Assembly (NCBI GenBank): GCA_958295665.1
Contig: OY282560.1
Coordinates: forward strand, 309,857,236-309,921,235
Length of the DNA stretch: 64,000 nt
Direction: 5' to 3'
Source: Tipula vernalis
Lineage: Eukaryota > Arthropoda > Insecta > Diptera > Tipulidae
The position numbers and the translations under genes are program-made. Below are positions 32,869 to 44,599 of the stretch, piece by piece (within the stretch, counting starts at the first letter, position 1; each line of letters starts with the position of its first letter). A model generated the notes under the pieces. That model was not told the origin of the DNA, ran no database searches, and was given only the letters and a program-made list of their open reading frames with translations.

Positions 32869-34398
32869 AACATAACAAGAAAAACCTTTGGTTTGTTAGA
32901 ATTTGATTAAACATTGACCAATATTTGCATGTGTGGGGTTATGTCAGATGGTTTATGTTGATTTTTGTTTAAGAATATTTTTTTGTCCTTTGCTATTGTG
33001 AGCTCCCGAAGAAATTTGTTATTCTAGGCAACTAGAATGTATTTTTTAACCAAGATATACAGAAAATAAAGGTACAATATTGCTCATGCTGTTGCTATAC
33101 TTTTTTCGCAATTTGACGTCACGTGTTGTCAAAAATGCTGATATTTATATGGAGTTTCGTGATATTTTTATTAATTTTTTAAATAAATGGAAAATAAATG
33201 AATTTTTTTTTTATTCTTGCCATTAATTGTTTTTCGACTTTATGTTAAAATTAAACATTTCAATTTTTATTTTAGTTATATACTGCAATACTTTTGGAAT
33301 TAAATCGCGAAAATAGGCATGTTTTAATATTCGTGTCTAGAGCAGACTGTTTGAGCACATTGCATAACAAGTTTCGGAATTTATGAGTAAAATTTTTTTG
33401 TTAAATGCAGAGAACGTTTAGATTTTAATTACATATTTAATTCAAAAATTTGGGAGTGTTCGATTTTAAATATCTTAAATTTGAATAATTCCTATTGCAA
33501 CAAAACTATCAGTTGTACTTCTGATAAGAACACATATAGAACACTAAACAGTGAATGAATGTATTGATTTATTTGTAGCGAAAACCATAACACAATAATC
33601 GAATTAATTTCCTTTTTCTAAACAATAATTTGTGAACTGAATTTTTATTTAATATATTTTTACATTTATATTTAACGTTGAATATGAACATAATATTTGA
33701 ATAGGTACGTGGATACCAATAATTTGAAGCCAAACGAAAATAGATGGCAAAAATTTGAGTACATAACGTAAAGAAATAAAAATTTTAATATTTGGTACGT
33801 ACATATCTTCAAATGACCAAAAACATTTAATAATTTAATTGTTTTATGTTATGTACTCATAATTTTGTCTACCCTTTTTTCCATTTATCTTAGACATTAT
33901 ATACTCGAATGAATTATTTCTCAAATATTTGGACCATAAAAAAAATATAAAGCATAAAAAGGGTCTCGGTTAACTATCATTATCAATTGTAAATACGGTT
34001 TGTTAACAAAAATTACGATTATTCTTGATTTATTTAAAAAAACTAATTTAAAATCAAAAAACCGCCAAACTTCATATACAATATGTTTTTTTGACTACAC
34101 GGGACATGATGCGCAAAGAAAGATAAAAATGAGACACGGGAATATACTACCTATTTTTTCTGTATACCTTGATTTTTACCAATAATTTACTACACAAAAT
34201 TAAAATAATTGTTGATTTTTATATTTCATTTTTCTTGTAAATTTAACAATAACCCATTAATTTTATTTCAAAAATATATAAATGATCATTTTGTTTATAA
34301 ATATCATTCATTTATATTTCGCGTCAATGTAAATTTCATTCATTTTTTGGTATTTTTATTAGAGCTTTTTTTAACTAAACTCCATATAAAACAAATGT

Positions 34399-34412
34399 AA
34401 ACAAGAAAATAA
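34399..34412 (+). repeat. Left target-site duplication of SINE copy 1
   Basis: AAACAAGAAAATAA is repeated exactly at 34748-34761 after the tail. Confidence 0.85.
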
Positions 34413-34747
34413 CCGAGCAAACGGCGCAGTGGTTAAAGCTGCGGCGGTTGGATCGGGAGGTACCGGGTTCGAATCCCTATAGGGGCGGGATGCTAAAGGG
34501 ATTTTTCATCATCTGATTGCGATCGGTGATGAAGATGAACACATCTATGACCCCCTGTTGAGAGTGCAGAATCCATGGGCCGACCCACCTTTCATGTCAG
34601 CACTACGGGTTGACATGAAGCAATGCAATGTGCAGGTGGTTTTCAAAGACGGATCTGTAGCCGCCCGTCCTCGATTTGGCTACTCCAGGCGTAAGGTGTA
34701 AGGTAGGACGGTAAAAAATAAATCAAGAAACAAACAAACAAACAAAC
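34413..34747 (+). mobile_element. tRNA-derived SINE, copy 1
   Basis: A tRNA-like head has a Pol III A box (CGGCGCAGTGG, 34422-34432) and a canonical B box (GGTTCGAATCC, 34466-34476). A tRNA-unrelated body with TCATCATCTGATTGCGATCG and ACCCACCTTTCATGTCAGCA follows, then an (AAAC)n tail. A 14-bp perfect target duplication flanks it. It lacks coding capacity, so it needs LINE machinery to move. A second copy lies at 54177-54474 in the opposite orientation. Confidence 0.92.
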
Positions 34748-34761
34748 AAACAAGAAAATAA
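34748..34761 (+). repeat. Right target-site duplication of SINE copy 1
   Basis: AAACAAGAAAATAA, identical to 34399-34412. Confidence 0.85.
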
Positions 34762-35020
34762 TTTTTTTTTTGTTCCACTTGTAAAAGTAAGACGGAAGAA
34801 GTTGTGGTCTTTTTCATTTAAATCATTATGCGACGTGACGATATTCATCCATGACAACACCATAGTTAGCTACGACAATTTATTTTTCGCATAGTATCGC
34901 CAAATGTGATATATTACCACAAAATGACAACACTGCAAAATGAATTTTAAGGGGAAAGCAATGAATCAAAGTGTTGATTTGACACGTAACCTCAATTGTT
35001 GATTTTTATATTACTATGAA

Positions 35021-35742
35021 ATATAAAAATCAACAATTATTTTAGTTTTGTGTATTAAATTGTATGTTAAAAGAACCATTCTAGTAGCCTAGAATAACAA
35101 ATTTCACAAAAACAATCATCCTCCTAACAGAAATGGACAAAAAATAAGCAATTCTTAAACGAAAATCAACATAAACCATCTGACATAACCTCACAAAATG
35201 CAAATAATGGTCGGTGTTTAAACATGAAATTCTAATATACCAAAGGGTTTTCTAGTTATGTTAACTTAAAAATATAATAATTAGTCTTTTGTTAATCAAC
35301 AATTTTGGTTTGCAGTTCGTATCACAGTAATTTTCATTCATTTTTTTTTAAAACTTTAGTTGCTTTCGATCAAACTCAATGTAGTTTGATATAAAAAAAT
35401 TAATTTAAAATTTAAAAAAAATGAATGAAAATTACTGTGATACGAACTGCAAACCAAAATTGTTGATTAACAAAAGACTAATTATTATATTTTTAAGTTA
35501 ACATAACTAGAAAACCCTTTGGTATATTAGAATTTCATGTTTAAACACCGACCATTATTTGCATTTTATGAGGTTATGTCAGATGGTTTATGTTGATTTT
35601 CGTTTAAGAATTGCTTAGTTTTTGTCCATTTCTATTAGGAGGATGATTGTTTTTGTGAAATTTGTTATTCTAGGCTACTAGAATGGTTCTTTTAACATAC
35701 AATTTACTACACAAAACTAAAATAATTGTTGATTTTTATATT
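35021..35742. repeat. 722-bp near-perfect palindrome
   Basis: The left arm from 35021 (ATATAAAAATCAACAATTAT) and the right arm ending at about 35742 are nearly identical reverse complements for some 325 bp each, around a spacer of about 70 bp near 35370. Only scattered mismatches were seen by eye (for example TGTATTAAA versus TGTAGTAAA). It forms the core of fold-back unit 2. Confidence 0.92.
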
Positions 35743-36096
35743 CCGTTTTCCTGTAAATTTAACAATAATCTATTAATTTTATTTCAATAATAGATAAATG
35801 ATTATTTTGTTAATAAATATCATTTATTTATCATTAGCGTCAATGTAAATTTCATTCATTTTTTGAAATTTTGATTAGAGGTGTTTTAACCAAACTCCAT
35901 GTAAAAAAAAATTAAACAACAAAATAAACAATTTTTTCCACTTGTAGAAGTAAGACGGAAGATATTGTGGTCATTTTCATTCAAATCATTATACGACGTG
36001 ACGTTGTTCATCCAAGATGGGACCGAAGTAAGCTAGGACAAATGTCAGTTTATCACAGTTTTATCACCAAATATGATATAGCACCACAAAATGACC

Positions 36097-37596
36097 ACCC
36101 AGGACAAAATTAATAAAAAAAAATCCCGCTGGTCAATTTCAGTGGAATTGGTATCAAATGATCCTAAATTTATATTTTTCTCAAAAGAGGCACAAATGTG
36201 GAGTTATGGAATTATAGCGGCTAATTTTATTGCAAAATGTTTGATTAATTTAGTAATGAGTATTCCCCCCCCCCCCACCCGCCGTGCACTTATTACAGCT
36301 TCCATCCTTCTGGGCATACTAAGTAGAAGGCTTTGTATCATTTCTTGCGTGATGAGATTCCACTCTTCTTCCGTTGCAACTTTCAGCCCTGCTAACGAAT
36401 CTGGTGCGGGATTTCTAGCTCTAATGCGGCGTTTTAGAATGTCCCATACTTGTTCGATCGGATTAAAATCGGGACTCATTGGTGGCCACTTAAGTGCACG
36501 AATGCCGATATCTTGAAGATATTGTCGTACCGTTGCAGCTACGTGGACTGGAGAGTTATCATGCATTAACACAAAACTGTCATAACCTATGAAGCCCTTA
36601 TATGGCAAAACGTGATCGTCAAGATTGTTCCGAACATACCAGTCTGCATTCATCCTCAAACCAATCTCCACCAGCTCCGTACGGCCCTCCCAACTGATTC
36701 CACTCCAAAACATTATTGAACCTCCACCAAAGCTTATAGTTTGCAACGTAACACGGTGGGTAGCGTTCTTCAGGTCTTCTGTATACAAGATTACGTCCAT
36801 CTGGTTTCCATAATTGGATTCCGGTCTCATCTGAAAAGAGAACAGTGGCTCATTGATCAGTTCCCCCAATTTACATGAGAATGAGCACAAATTCTAAACG
36901 GCTTAATTTGTGGCGGAGAAGAAGCCGTGGAACTTTTACGGGCCGTTTTGGAGTTAGGTTCGCTTCTTTTAATCTTCGTCTAATTGTTCTGGCACTAACA
37001 TTCACTTGGCGCGCACTAAGTAACACATTTCTTAGTTTAGTAGAAGTACGCTTTCGATCACGTAACGAAATTATTTTTAAAAACCGGTCGTCATGCTCGG
37101 TTGTACACCTTTTACATCCTTGTCCGGGCTTTCTTTTATACTCTCCGGTCTCACGATATCGCTTAAGTATTCGTGAATCCGAAGACTGGTTCACTCCTAA
37201 TTTTCGTGCGATTTGTACTTGAGTATAATCTTCCTGATACAACATGACGACTTTAACCGCCTCCAGCTCACGAACGGGTGCCTTATTAGAATTGGTCTTA
37301 TTTTAGGTGTTTGCTTTAGAACACATTTACAAGAGCTAATGGTCCTGCATTTACAAATAATTGATATGCAATGGAACAAAAGCCGATCGTTGCGTTGGAT
37401 TTCAAACACAATTCACTCTTGATTAAGCATTTTTGAAAATTTTAATTAATTGGCTAGCAGTAGACTTTATTCAAGGTGGTTTCTGATAAAAATGTAAATG
37501 TGCTATCATTTGACACTAGTAGTATTAAAATTGACCAGCAGGATTTTTTGTTTATTACAAAAAAACAGAAATATGCGTTAATTTTGTCCAGGAGTG
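36097..37596 (-). mobile_element. Tc1-like DNA transposon
   Basis: The ends are inverted repeats. The left has GGACAAAATTAA and GCTGGTCAATTTC with TATCAAATGAT; the right, reversed, has CACTCCTGGACAAAATTAA, GCTGGTCAATTTT and TGTCAAATGAT. The right end is followed by TA (37597-37598). The left end merges with the terminus of the fold-back element, so its exact limit and TA are lost or ambiguous. It contains one Tc1 transposase on the minus strand. Confidence 0.85.
36204..37245 (-). pseudogene. Tc1-type transposase, one or two frameshifts
   Basis: The N-terminal frame (37245-36871) has the paired helix-turn-helix domains: DYTQVQIARKLGVNQSSDSR, RYRETGEYKRKPGQG and VSARTIRRRLKEANL. The catalytic frame (36890-36204) contains MHDNSPVHVAATVRQYL (second Asp) and PPMSPDFNPIEQVWDILK (Glu of DD34E). 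The first Asp lies in LFSDETGIQLWKPDGRN in another phase (near 36840), so a small frameshift before TLQTISFGGGSIMFWSG breaks the protein. Otherwise all catalytic residues are present, and decay is slight. Confidence 0.9.
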
Positions 37597-37929
37597 TATT
37601 TCCACGAGATGATGCAGTAAATGGTACAAATAATAGGTAACGAATGATATAGTAAATTAAAAGAGATTATAATTTGCAAATGAGAGAATCATAGAGAATT
37701 AAACCAGTTTTAATAAAATATTTTATTAAAAAAAAAAAACAAAGAGGTACGTGCCTAATTTTTTTATAAGCAAACCTACAGTATAAATCAAAATTTTAAA
37801 AAAATAATTTAGTGGAAAATCTAGCCGGCTTCCTCGTCAAAACCCACTTTATAATTTTACTGATAAAAAAGGGCTCCGTGAATTAAGCACGCGGGAATTA
37901 ATTCCGCTAAAATAATTTGAGATTTTCGC

Positions 37930-37969
37930 CGCGAAATTAATTCATTTTTGATTATGAATTAATTCCGCG
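37930..37969. repeat. Hairpin with 16-bp arms
   Basis: CGCGAAATTAATTCAT and ATGAATTAATTCCGCG pair with one mismatch around an 8-base loop. Related AATTAATTCCGC words lie just upstream at 37896 and downstream. Confidence 0.7.
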
Positions 37970-39109
37970 AAATCAATTTTTTTAAATCTAACTTAAGCCG
38001 AGGGAAATTAATTAATCCGTAGTATACCTCCAAGTGGTATCACCCGGGCAACGATGTTAAATATAGGCTAAATACTAGAGGCGAGTGCGGTACACTATAA
38101 ATGAGCAATGAGCGGAACCAATATGTAAACTAATACTCCAGGTGGTAAACCTGTGAGAAACAGTCAAAATAATACATCCGCCACCACCAATAGTGATAGA
38201 TGAAGACAAAGACTATGATTTAGTATTAGTACGAAGTAGTACGAGCCTGGTGCCATGGCGCAATTAAAGCATAAAATGATTCGCCACTAGCTCTTAATTG
38301 AAACAGGTTGTTTTTTGTAATTTTTTGATGTCATGCGCAATATGTCATCTTTATATGTCGTAATCGTGATTTAATTTTTTATTTTTTTGTGAAGTGAATA
38401 ATCTAGGTCGTGAACGAGGTACGTGTAACACCACAGGAAAGCGGCGATTTTTATTGTGAAAATCGAGAAGCTTGTTCGGCAACAAGGATTTGAGAAAATT
38501 GGGAGGAAGAACGCAGAGGAACTTGTACCCCAATTTTATTTATTGTTCTGTTGACCGTATCTCCAGGACGAAGAAATGCAAAGAAAGAGGGACGGGAAAC
38601 CCACAAGGAAGTCAGCTACCAAATAAAAATGTATTTCCTTTTCAGAATTTCCTTTCCTGTTCCAAGGGAGTTTCCTGTTTATTATTCTTTTTTTATTATT
38701 TATTTGTGTCCAAAAGTAAAATAATCCCAGCTAAATAAAGTAACACCAGGTTGGATGGTTCTGAAGACTAAGCTGGTGCAAATTCAAGCATGTGGACTGA
38801 AGTCATGCCCAATTAAACTATCAATTAAGATTTTTTGAAGCCCATTAAGTTTTTTATGGATTTTTGCAACAATTAACATTATTCCATTGATTTTGCACGT
38901 ATTCGACTCTTCCAAGTATAAGATTCGAATTTGAGTTAAATGAGAAATTCAAATAAGAATCCAATACTTCGAAATCTCGTATACATTCGAATCGAATTCA
39001 CAAATTTAGTACTTAGTAGTATTCCGAGGTATGCGGTTTACTGTTCTTACAACTTACATTTACTCGTGTGGAGATGGTTTGGTTTATACTGTTAAAGTTA
39101 AGCGAATGT

Positions 39110-39265
39110 TGTCAGCCGAAAGTAAAATGTCGATAATACAGAACACAGTTAATGTCAGCCGAAAGTTTCCAGCCGAAAGTAAAAATCGGTAATGCAGATT
39201 GTGCTATTCCAGCTGAAAATAAAAATTTAAGTCATAATTAGTCGATAGTATTTAGCCGAAAATTA
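39110..39265 (+). repeat. Interspersed AGCCGAAAGT words
   Basis: AGCCGAAAGT occurs near 39115, 39156 and 39170, with variants AGCTGAAAAT and AGCCGAAAAT further on, each followed by TAAAA or similar. The spacing is irregular. The function is unknown. Confidence 0.5.
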
Positions 39266-39339
39266 CTATGGATGCTTGCATGGGTAGCATTGAAGACCTC
39301 GTGGAAAATTGTGGAAAATTCACGAAACCTAAAAAAATA

Positions 39340-39690
39340 TTTAAAATTGGTATAAAATCAGCCTCTAGAGTGTTATGTCAATAACAATCGTAAGAAAAAA
39401 ATTCAGTTCTAGTTTCCCGTGGGATCATTAGAGAATCCATCTCCATAACACTCTAGGGGCTGATTTTATAGAAAGTTTCTAACGGGTTTTGGAAAATCGA
39501 GTTTTACCAGATTTACCACGGCAAAATTAAACCGAATTTTTTTTCCTGCGATAGCTATTAATAAATCATATAAATGCAATCCATTTCCAGACAAAACACT
39601 CTAGAAGCTGATTTTATACAAAGTTTCTAATGATTTTTGGAAAATCGAATTTTCCGGGATTTCCCGGAATACGAACCCAGATATACACTT
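39340..39690. repeat. Repeat set around CTCTAG…GCTGATTTTATA
   Basis: A segment with ACACTCTAGGGGCTGATTTT (near 39448) and ACACTCTAGAAGCTGATTTT (near 39596) is a direct repeat of period about 148 bp. Each is followed by A-AAGTTTCTAA and TTTTGGAAAATCGA. An inverted copy, TATAAAATCAGCCTCTAGAG, lies at 39351. Confidence 0.65.
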
Positions 39691-40147
39691 TAGTGGATGA
39701 TTTTATTCAAATTTTTTGGATTCTTCTGATTTTCCGATATTTTCCACGAGTAGATGGAACAAAGTTTTCCACGTAAGACTATTTACAAAAGTTTTTATTG
39801 CAATCCATTACCATGTTTCCATGAAAGAGGTTGAGTAAGGTTGGATTGAATTTACGTTTACGTTAAATTTCGAAATGGTGTCGACCGTTTCCATGGAAGT
39901 AAGTTAGGTTGAATTGAAAGTTTTTGTTTCTATTTAGTAGCCAATTAGGACTTTTGTATTGTATGCTTAATTTTTTGTCAATATTTTTTTATTGTATTTA
40001 ATTATTGTAATATTTTTTTATGGCGTTAATAATAAAAATCCTTAGTATAAAGGATATTCCATCTGCTGGTTTTTCAAGCTATAAAAAAACATTTATTGTG
40101 TTATAACCCTTGACAAATGAAAAGTCAAAACTATGCCATTTTTAGCC

Positions 40148-40695
40148 ATGGATTCATCCACAACAGAACAACGCGTTTTGGTTATCCAAACTTATTACGA
40201 AAATGCTTAAACAAAATGAGCGTTTTTCATGAGCGAAGCTCATTTTCACCTCAACGGATACGTTAATAAACAAAATTGTCGCATTTGGGAGACTGAAAAT
40301 AGTATTCTTCATGTTATTCATGAACAACCAATTCATCATTGTACCTTATTTTTTCGAAAATGAACGTGTCGTTGCAGTATTAGTGAATATTGAGCGCTAT
40401 CGTGGCATGTTAAGTGTTAGCCAAAATTGGAGGAAATTGATTTAGATGATCTTTGGTTTCAACAAGACGGTGCCACATGGCACACAAATCGTGAAACACT
40501 CGACTTATTGGCAACCAAGTTCGATGATTGCATAATTTCACGGAATTCTGATGTCAATTGGCCACTAAGAACAAGCGATTTGACACCGTTAGATTATTTT
40601 CTCTGGGGTTCTTTTGAAAAGTAAAGTATATAGCAATGATCCACAAATTGAGGCCTTTGAACTGCTTGAATTGGAAAAAATCATCGAAAGTTAAA
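40148..40695 (+). pseudogene. mariner-superfamily transposase remnant
   Basis: Several frames together give MDSSTTEQRVLVIQTYYENA (N-terminal helix), FHLNGYVNKQNCRIW and HVIHEQPIHH, FFENERVVAVLVNIERYRGM, then DLDDLWFQQDGATWHT (second catalytic Asp) and TSDLTPLDYFLWG (third catalytic position). The middle of the DNA-binding half is deleted and at least three frameshifts or stops are present. It belongs to a subfamily that shares the FHLNGYVNKQN block, related to but distinct from the fragment at 2590-2895. Confidence 0.85.
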
Positions 40696-40759
40696 ATTTT
40701 GAATTTCCAACATACATTATATGTTTTTTTTTAAAATTAACACTAGAACTACCTACCCG

Positions 40760-41150
40760 TCAAAACCCGCACTGCGACCTAAAAGATCTATTGTGCTGGA
40801 CCCGGCTTAATTGTCCGTCCAGTCAATATTCAGGTTCTTAATGAACCTGACAATACTGCCTCCCGGTACGTGATACATACTATCTGGGCTTATTGCTCTC
40901 CTCCTAGATGTTTACTACAGCATATAGTTCCGCTAGGAAGACGGTAGCATTGGAGCCCAAGGACTTCGAGAGGACTATCCCACTCCCATATATTCCTACT
41001 TCTGTCCCGCATTCCGTTTGATTTTACTCTTACGAGTTGCTGGGAATTGCAAATCGCCTGTAGGTCACCCACCTTTACTATAGGAAGGCTAAATAAAACT
41101 GGAGAGTGCCTGGCATCCAGAGTTCGCATATTTTGGACTGATTAACCTAC
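40760..41150 (-). pseudogene. LINE RNase H fragment (R1/Jockey-like)
   Basis: The minus strand gives ECGTEVGIYGSGIVLSKSLG and NATVFLAELYAVVN, the RNase H core found after RT in R1/Jockey-like LINEs (family: GS…GAGVY, then VFQAEIYAI). The rest is too decayed to read. Confidence 0.65.
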
Positions 41151-42000
41151 CAGCCATTCATCCATCGGCATTTGCTGTTCCACCTTATATTAGGGTTTTT
41201 TGTCAAGATTTTCTCCTTTAGCGCCGTACTTTAGCCTGTGCCAAATGGACAAAAATGTGCCAAATGGCCTTAGTTACCAGTGGTTGCCACGAGGAGGCAG
41301 CACGCACACTTACGAATTGTGATCAGGTTACCTCTTACACAATTGTACCCATCACGCAGCTGCCTAACGACATGATCAGAACAGCTCACGTGATGCGCAC
41401 CCTACTGGAAGGTTACGGAGCTGGTAGATTAATATACTCAACTTTCGTCCCCCCCTCCAATAGACGCCAAACCACCAAAAAAAAACGACTCCGTATTGCA
41501 TTTTCTACTCAATTCCTTTAGCTTCGTTGAGTTTAAAATGGCTTAACGAAAACCTAACACCAACTCAAGTCGTTTTGAATCTTACATGGAAACAAGGTAC
41601 ATGTATCCTGTTTACTTTTAACGTTACCTGTAACAGGGTTATTGGTCTCCTGACAGATCATTTTAACTTGAAAATTTACACTTTTCAAATTTTTGTTTGC
41701 CTTATATGGTTACAGTTAAACCAAGTCTGAAGTAAATCCATTTGGTCCAATTTCCGGGCAGCTAATAATAACAATTCAAATGTGACATTTAGGATTTGAG
41801 AAATTTTGATTAGTTTTCGAATTTTATATAAATTAAATTTTTAAGTACACTTCATTTCATGCAAAACAATTTCACTTCGCTTCTTTTTTTGGAAATTTAC
41901 AATTTAAACGTGTGTGACCTATGTTATATACGTCAGCACAAAATATATTTTATTGAGCACATGCAATTATCTCGCGAAAACCATTAATTTCTACCAAATC
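41151..42000. other. Unassigned
   Basis: It may include more of the LINE at its left end. The open frames at 41255 and 41527 carry no recognised motif. Confidence 0.35.
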
Positions 42001-42800
42001 TGAAAGCATTACAAAAAGCGCGCACCACACACATCAAACACAAAACACCGCCCGAAGTGAATTGGCAACATTTTTTAATTTTTTTTGTTAAACTATCGAT
42101 CTTGTGAACCCAACCATCGAACATGTTAACAAAAACATTATTATTATAAAATTAAATTAAAAGAAAAAAAAATTTGTATTTACAAAAAATGTTTTGTATA
42201 CGCGCTGCGCCGCGATCACGAGAGAGTATAGAAAAACGATTTATTAATTTCCCCACCGCGCACCATGCGCGCATTACAACTTATTAAAACTTTAAAACAA
42301 AACAAAAACAAAAAAGCGCACGTTGTTGTTGTTGTTATTGTTGATCGTTCTTTTCCACACTGATATGTATAAACAAAACTATCAACTATTATAATCCAGT
42401 ACAACTTGTAACTTCGACTTGTAACGATCAAGAAAAAAAAAAGAAAAAAAATTTTTAAATTTCTTTTAATTAAAACATTTGTTCCGATTAATTTCGCTAC
42501 ATAAATTTGTGCCGATTAATTAAGAAAACATCAAACGGATTATGCTCGTTCGGTTGCGGTGGAGTAATCGATTTATCGCGTGAATTTTGTTTTAAAGATT
42601 TGAATATAAAGTGCGTTAACAAAATTAAATATTTACTAATTAAATTAATTAATGTATTTATATGTTTATATTAAAAAAAGTTAAGTGAAAGTGAGAAATA
42701 CTAGTTTTTTTGTGTTTTAGTTTTTTTGTTTTTAATTATTGTGCAAATTTTTTTCGTTTTGTGCATTTTACAGTATTTTTGATTTAAAAGTAAGTTTTAG
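42001..42800. promoter_or_regulatory. Locally CpG-rich stretch, possible promoter or first exon
   Basis: In an AT-rich setting, 42180-42330 holds clustered CpG-containing words (ACGCGCTGCGCCGCGATCAC, CCGCGCACCATGCGCGC), a TTG trinucleotide run (GTTGTTGTTGTTGTT) and, further on, CGGTTGCGGTGGAG at 42551. A donor-like AAAG|TAAGTTTT is at 42789. There is no coding frame. It could be the 5' region of a gene lying outside the window; the strand is not known. Confidence 0.25.
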
Positions 42801-44599
42801 TAAAATATTTACTTTACATTAATTATATTTGACTGGGCCGCAAGCGCCCTAATTTAAATTGTTTTTATTAATGTCAAAAGATGATAATTTTAAATATTTT
42901 ATTTTTTATATGGTAAATGTTGCAATTCAAAGAGGTTGTCCATAATTAATTAGTATGGAAATAGAGGCGGGCAGATTATTGCAATTTGCAACACGAAATG
43001 TTACAAATGATATTTTGTAAAGTTAATTAATGCGAATTTTTTGCTAACAGAATTTTTACAGCATTTGAGTGTGTAGGTTTTATGATGTGACCGGTTCTTG
43101 GATTTGGATACGCAAATAAAGATATTACATTGTAGTAAATGATGACGGTAAATTTTTTGTAACACTTCAAATGATGTTGAACTTTAAATATTGAGAGACC
43201 ATTATTTGTGGACTTTATCAAAAAAAAAAAAAAAAAAAAAAATGTTGGTCTGAGTTCTACTTATAATTCCATTCCGTACTCTAACCGTATGTAATAGTTA
43301 AATGTTGAGTAAAATTATTCTGTATTGAGTTTTTTGAATGTTGGTATTAATTTAATTCGCGCATTCCACCTTTGGCACACTTAAATGAAATATTTCCTTA
43401 TAGAGTTTTGAACATATCATCACGTGCGTCGTCGGCCTAAGAAAATGTGTAAATTAAATATGAGCTTACCAAGAAATAAAAATATTGGGCAGATATCAAT
43501 TTAGTTTGTGTCATCGAATGATTCTTAAAATTATATTTTATGTACGACGTTTTAAAATATGAACAACCATTTAAGCCTGCAATACAACCAAAGTTGTTCG
43601 ATTAAGATGAATTGTTGCCAATAGCATTCAGTTGTTTGTTATTTCCTAAAGCTCGACTGTGTCACAATTTTGAAGATAAAACCGATAATATTTGTTTTAT
43701 TAACATGTCTTATCAATAGTTTCTGATAACCATCCAAATGACGTTTTCGAAACTGTTATGCACAAATTTTCATACTGACTACTATACAGACTCTAAGTTT
43801 TAAAACTTTTTAAACATTGACCTGCTCTTTCTTTGTCTTGTTGAATACTAAATAATTCGAATTTTTTGTTTTAAAATATCCGTCAATAATAAAACAAAAC
43901 AACATCGTTGCTATAGCAACCAACGTATAGAGAAATTCTAAAATCGAAATAGTTCGTGTATTTTTGCGTCTTACATACAAGTAATATCACGTTTCGAAAG
44001 AGCACATTCAGGGGAATTTATCAATATCGATGAAAACACGTTGTGACATTTGACAGACGAAACAGGAATGTTTTAGTATGATAATAAGTCACGAAGGTAA
44101 TGTGATGATGCTAGTAATTTTAGCATTTTTGCGTTATATGCAAAGTACTCTAATTGAAGTATTTATAGTAGTTAGGTAATCAATAAAACGGTTGGTTAGG
44201 CATTTAGTTATCGGTGATAATAAAACCTAGTGGCATAATGTTGGTAATTCATTAGATACTATATATGTACCATAAACCCATTCAATTTTTATGATCTCTT
44301 TGCTCGTTAATCGTGCTTTGCCTGGTGATTTAAGAAGGCGAATTCATATTTTCAAAATTTAATAAATCGAAATATAAGACACGATTTAGAATTTTAGATA
44401 TTTTATATGAAAATATTGGATTAGTTTTGTCAATTTTAACTTTAAAATTTACTTTGAAATTTATGTTTTACAATAAGAAAAATTTAGACCAATTTTATCT
44501 AAATTTATACATGTTAATACAAATTAATTTTACCGAATGTCTTTAATGTAATAAACTCCAAGACATTTTACAAGACATTTTTTCTTCAAATTTATTTTT
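42801..44599. other. AT-rich intergenic region
   Basis: No gene was seen. A run of about 24 A residues lies at 43218-43241. Confidence 0.45.

Larger units (their letters stand above)
32370..36103. mobile_element. Composite fold-back element with 30-bp perfect terminal inverted repeats
   Basis: 32370-32399 (CCTGGGTGGTCATTTTGTGG…) is the exact reverse complement of 36074-36103. Inside are two related units. Unit 1 (32370 to about 34930) ends in a diverged copy of the same terminus (ATATTACCACAAAATGACAAC). Unit 2 (about 34930-36103) repeats the start of unit 1 (GCAAAATGAATTTTAAGGGG at 32472 and 34931) and its right part (34188-34395 resembles 35704-35910; 34770-34930 resembles 35937-36098). Each unit has a palindrome. 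No transposase frame was found, so this is probably a non-autonomous DNA transposon dimer. Confidence 0.8.
37599..40146. other. AT-rich region with small repeats, no gene
   Basis: No coding sequence is supported. A hairpin at 37930-37969, AGCCGAAAGT repeats at 39110-39260 and a short direct/inverted repeat set at 39340-39690 are listed separately. Small open frames near 38351 and 38472 show no motif. Confidence 0.45.

Noticed and set aside
34413..34490. A tRNA gene
   Set aside because: The A and B boxes are present, but the acceptor stem does not close and the sequence continues into a SINE body with a tail and target duplication.
43218..43241. Poly(A) run as the tail of a retrocopy
   Set aside because: No coding or SINE/LINE body precedes it and no target duplication was seen.
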